In this document: piece by piece, positions 35,415 to 35,817 of the stretch
Layout: each line of letters opens with the position of its first letter
Position numbering within the stretch: position 1 is the stretch's first letter
Source of the DNA: Sinomonas mesophila
Lineage (GTDB): Bacteria > Actinomycetota > Actinomycetes > Actinomycetales > Micrococcaceae
Assembly (NCBI RefSeq): GCF_001999765.1
Contig: NZ_KV908332.1
Location: 1-35,817, forward strand
DNA: 35,817 nt
Direction of reading: 5' to 3'
Notes under the pieces: model-generated
Seen by the model: the letters and a program-made list of their open reading frames with translations, nothing else
Database searches by the model: none
What the model was told of the DNA's origin: nothing
Program-made: the position numbers and the translations under genes

Positions 35415-35815
35415 GCGCGGCCCCTGCCGATCGAGAAGAAGTGGTCTCCGAAGTGCACGACGTCCCCGGCGTCGACCTCGACGGGCTCGCCGGCCGGCGC
35501 GGGAGAGGCGGCGCCGTCGGCCCGGACGACACGCGTGCCGTTGGTGGACTTGCGGTCCTGGACCCAGACGCGCCCGTGCTCGCTCCAGACGGCGAGGTGC
35601 GTCTTGGACACGCTCTTGCCCGGGTCCTCGACGGCGAGCAGCTGCTGGACGGTCTCGTCCTCGTACGCGGCCGGGTTGCGGCCCACGAGCACGGGGCCGC
35701 GCAGCGCGATGCTGCGCCCGTCGCTGAAGCTCAGCACGACGTCCCCAGCCGCCCCGGGCGGGGCGGCGCGGCCGCCGGCGAGGTGGGTCGAGCCGAGGTC
35801 ATCGTCAGGGTGGGC
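35411..35815 (-). CDS. FHA-domain protein, C-terminal part (5' end outside window)
   Basis: The frame is open to the window edge, so only the last 134 residues are visible. They contain DDDLGSTHLAGG followed by an FHA domain: SIALRGPVLVGRNPAAYE, KSVSKTHLAVWSEHGRVWV, DRKSTNGTRVV and GDVVHFGDHFFSIG. Arg in VGRN, Ser in VSKTH and Asn in STNGT are the phosphothreonine-binding residues. The stop overlaps the phosphatase start. The upstream remainder probably holds another domain, for example an RDD-type membrane module as in related loci; this is a guess. Confidence 0.87.
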   Translation of the reverse strand, partial: AHPDDDLGSTHLAGGRAAPPGAAGDVVLSFSDGRSIALRGPVLVGRNPAAYEDETVQQLLAVEDPGKSVSKTHLAVWSEHGRVWVQDRKSTNGTRVVRADGAASPAPAGEPVEVDAGDVVHFGDHFFSIGRGRA

Positions 35816-35817
35816 GG

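Overview
The window is very GC-rich with GC-biased third codon positions. It carries gatCAB, NAD-dependent ligA, a WXG100/EccC secretion locus and several start codons placed where a leaderless mRNA would begin. All of this fits a high-GC Gram-positive actinobacterium, and the gene mix suggests Micrococcaceae (Arthrobacter/Sinomonas-like). The genus is an inference; no database search was run.

Left end (1-4446), an accessory and recombining region. It holds the C-terminal end of an RHS polymorphic toxin, its overlapping candidate immunity gene, then a displaced RHS tip fragment with a second small orphan immunity-like gene. An apparently intact IS110-family transposase follows, then a pair of structured 67-69 bp direct repeats, and a 5'-truncated four-helix-bundle copper-storage gene.

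Core metabolism (4447-16775). The first unit is the threonine-to-glycine pathway (tdh-kbl) with a divergent LysR regulator. Next come a membrane-anchored DM13 protein, a Tat-exported amidohydrolase with a palindrome inside its promoter, and a secreted DUF5666-like protein. A VOC-fold gene is flanked by two inverted arrays of 21-bp repeats. The gatC-gatA-gatB amidotransferase operon, a small hypothetical gene and a class II Fic protein complete this part.

Citrate block (16775-20899). A CitMHS metal-citrate transporter is divergent from a CitA/CitB-type two-component system. The kinase start looks leaderless, and TTGTGC-type repeats lie in the shared promoter.

Minus-strand block (20960-25133): ligA, an inositol-monophosphatase-family gene, a GNAT acetyltransferase and a RidA-like gene whose usual catalytic arginine appears to be lysine.

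Right end (25412 to the window edge), the most distinctive locus. It is a type VII secretion operon read leftward: an FHA protein (incomplete at the edge), PP2C phosphatase, zinc-ribbon/FHA protein, transmembrane Ser/Thr kinase, second FHA protein, an FHA-fused EccC ATPase, and WXG100 substrate. The first six genes overlap by 1 to 14 bases. This suggests a secretion motor controlled by reversible threonine phosphorylation, with Thr-Val-x-Arg motifs repeated in the kinase and in one FHA protein. The export function is well supported by family architecture; the phosphorylation circuit is an inference.
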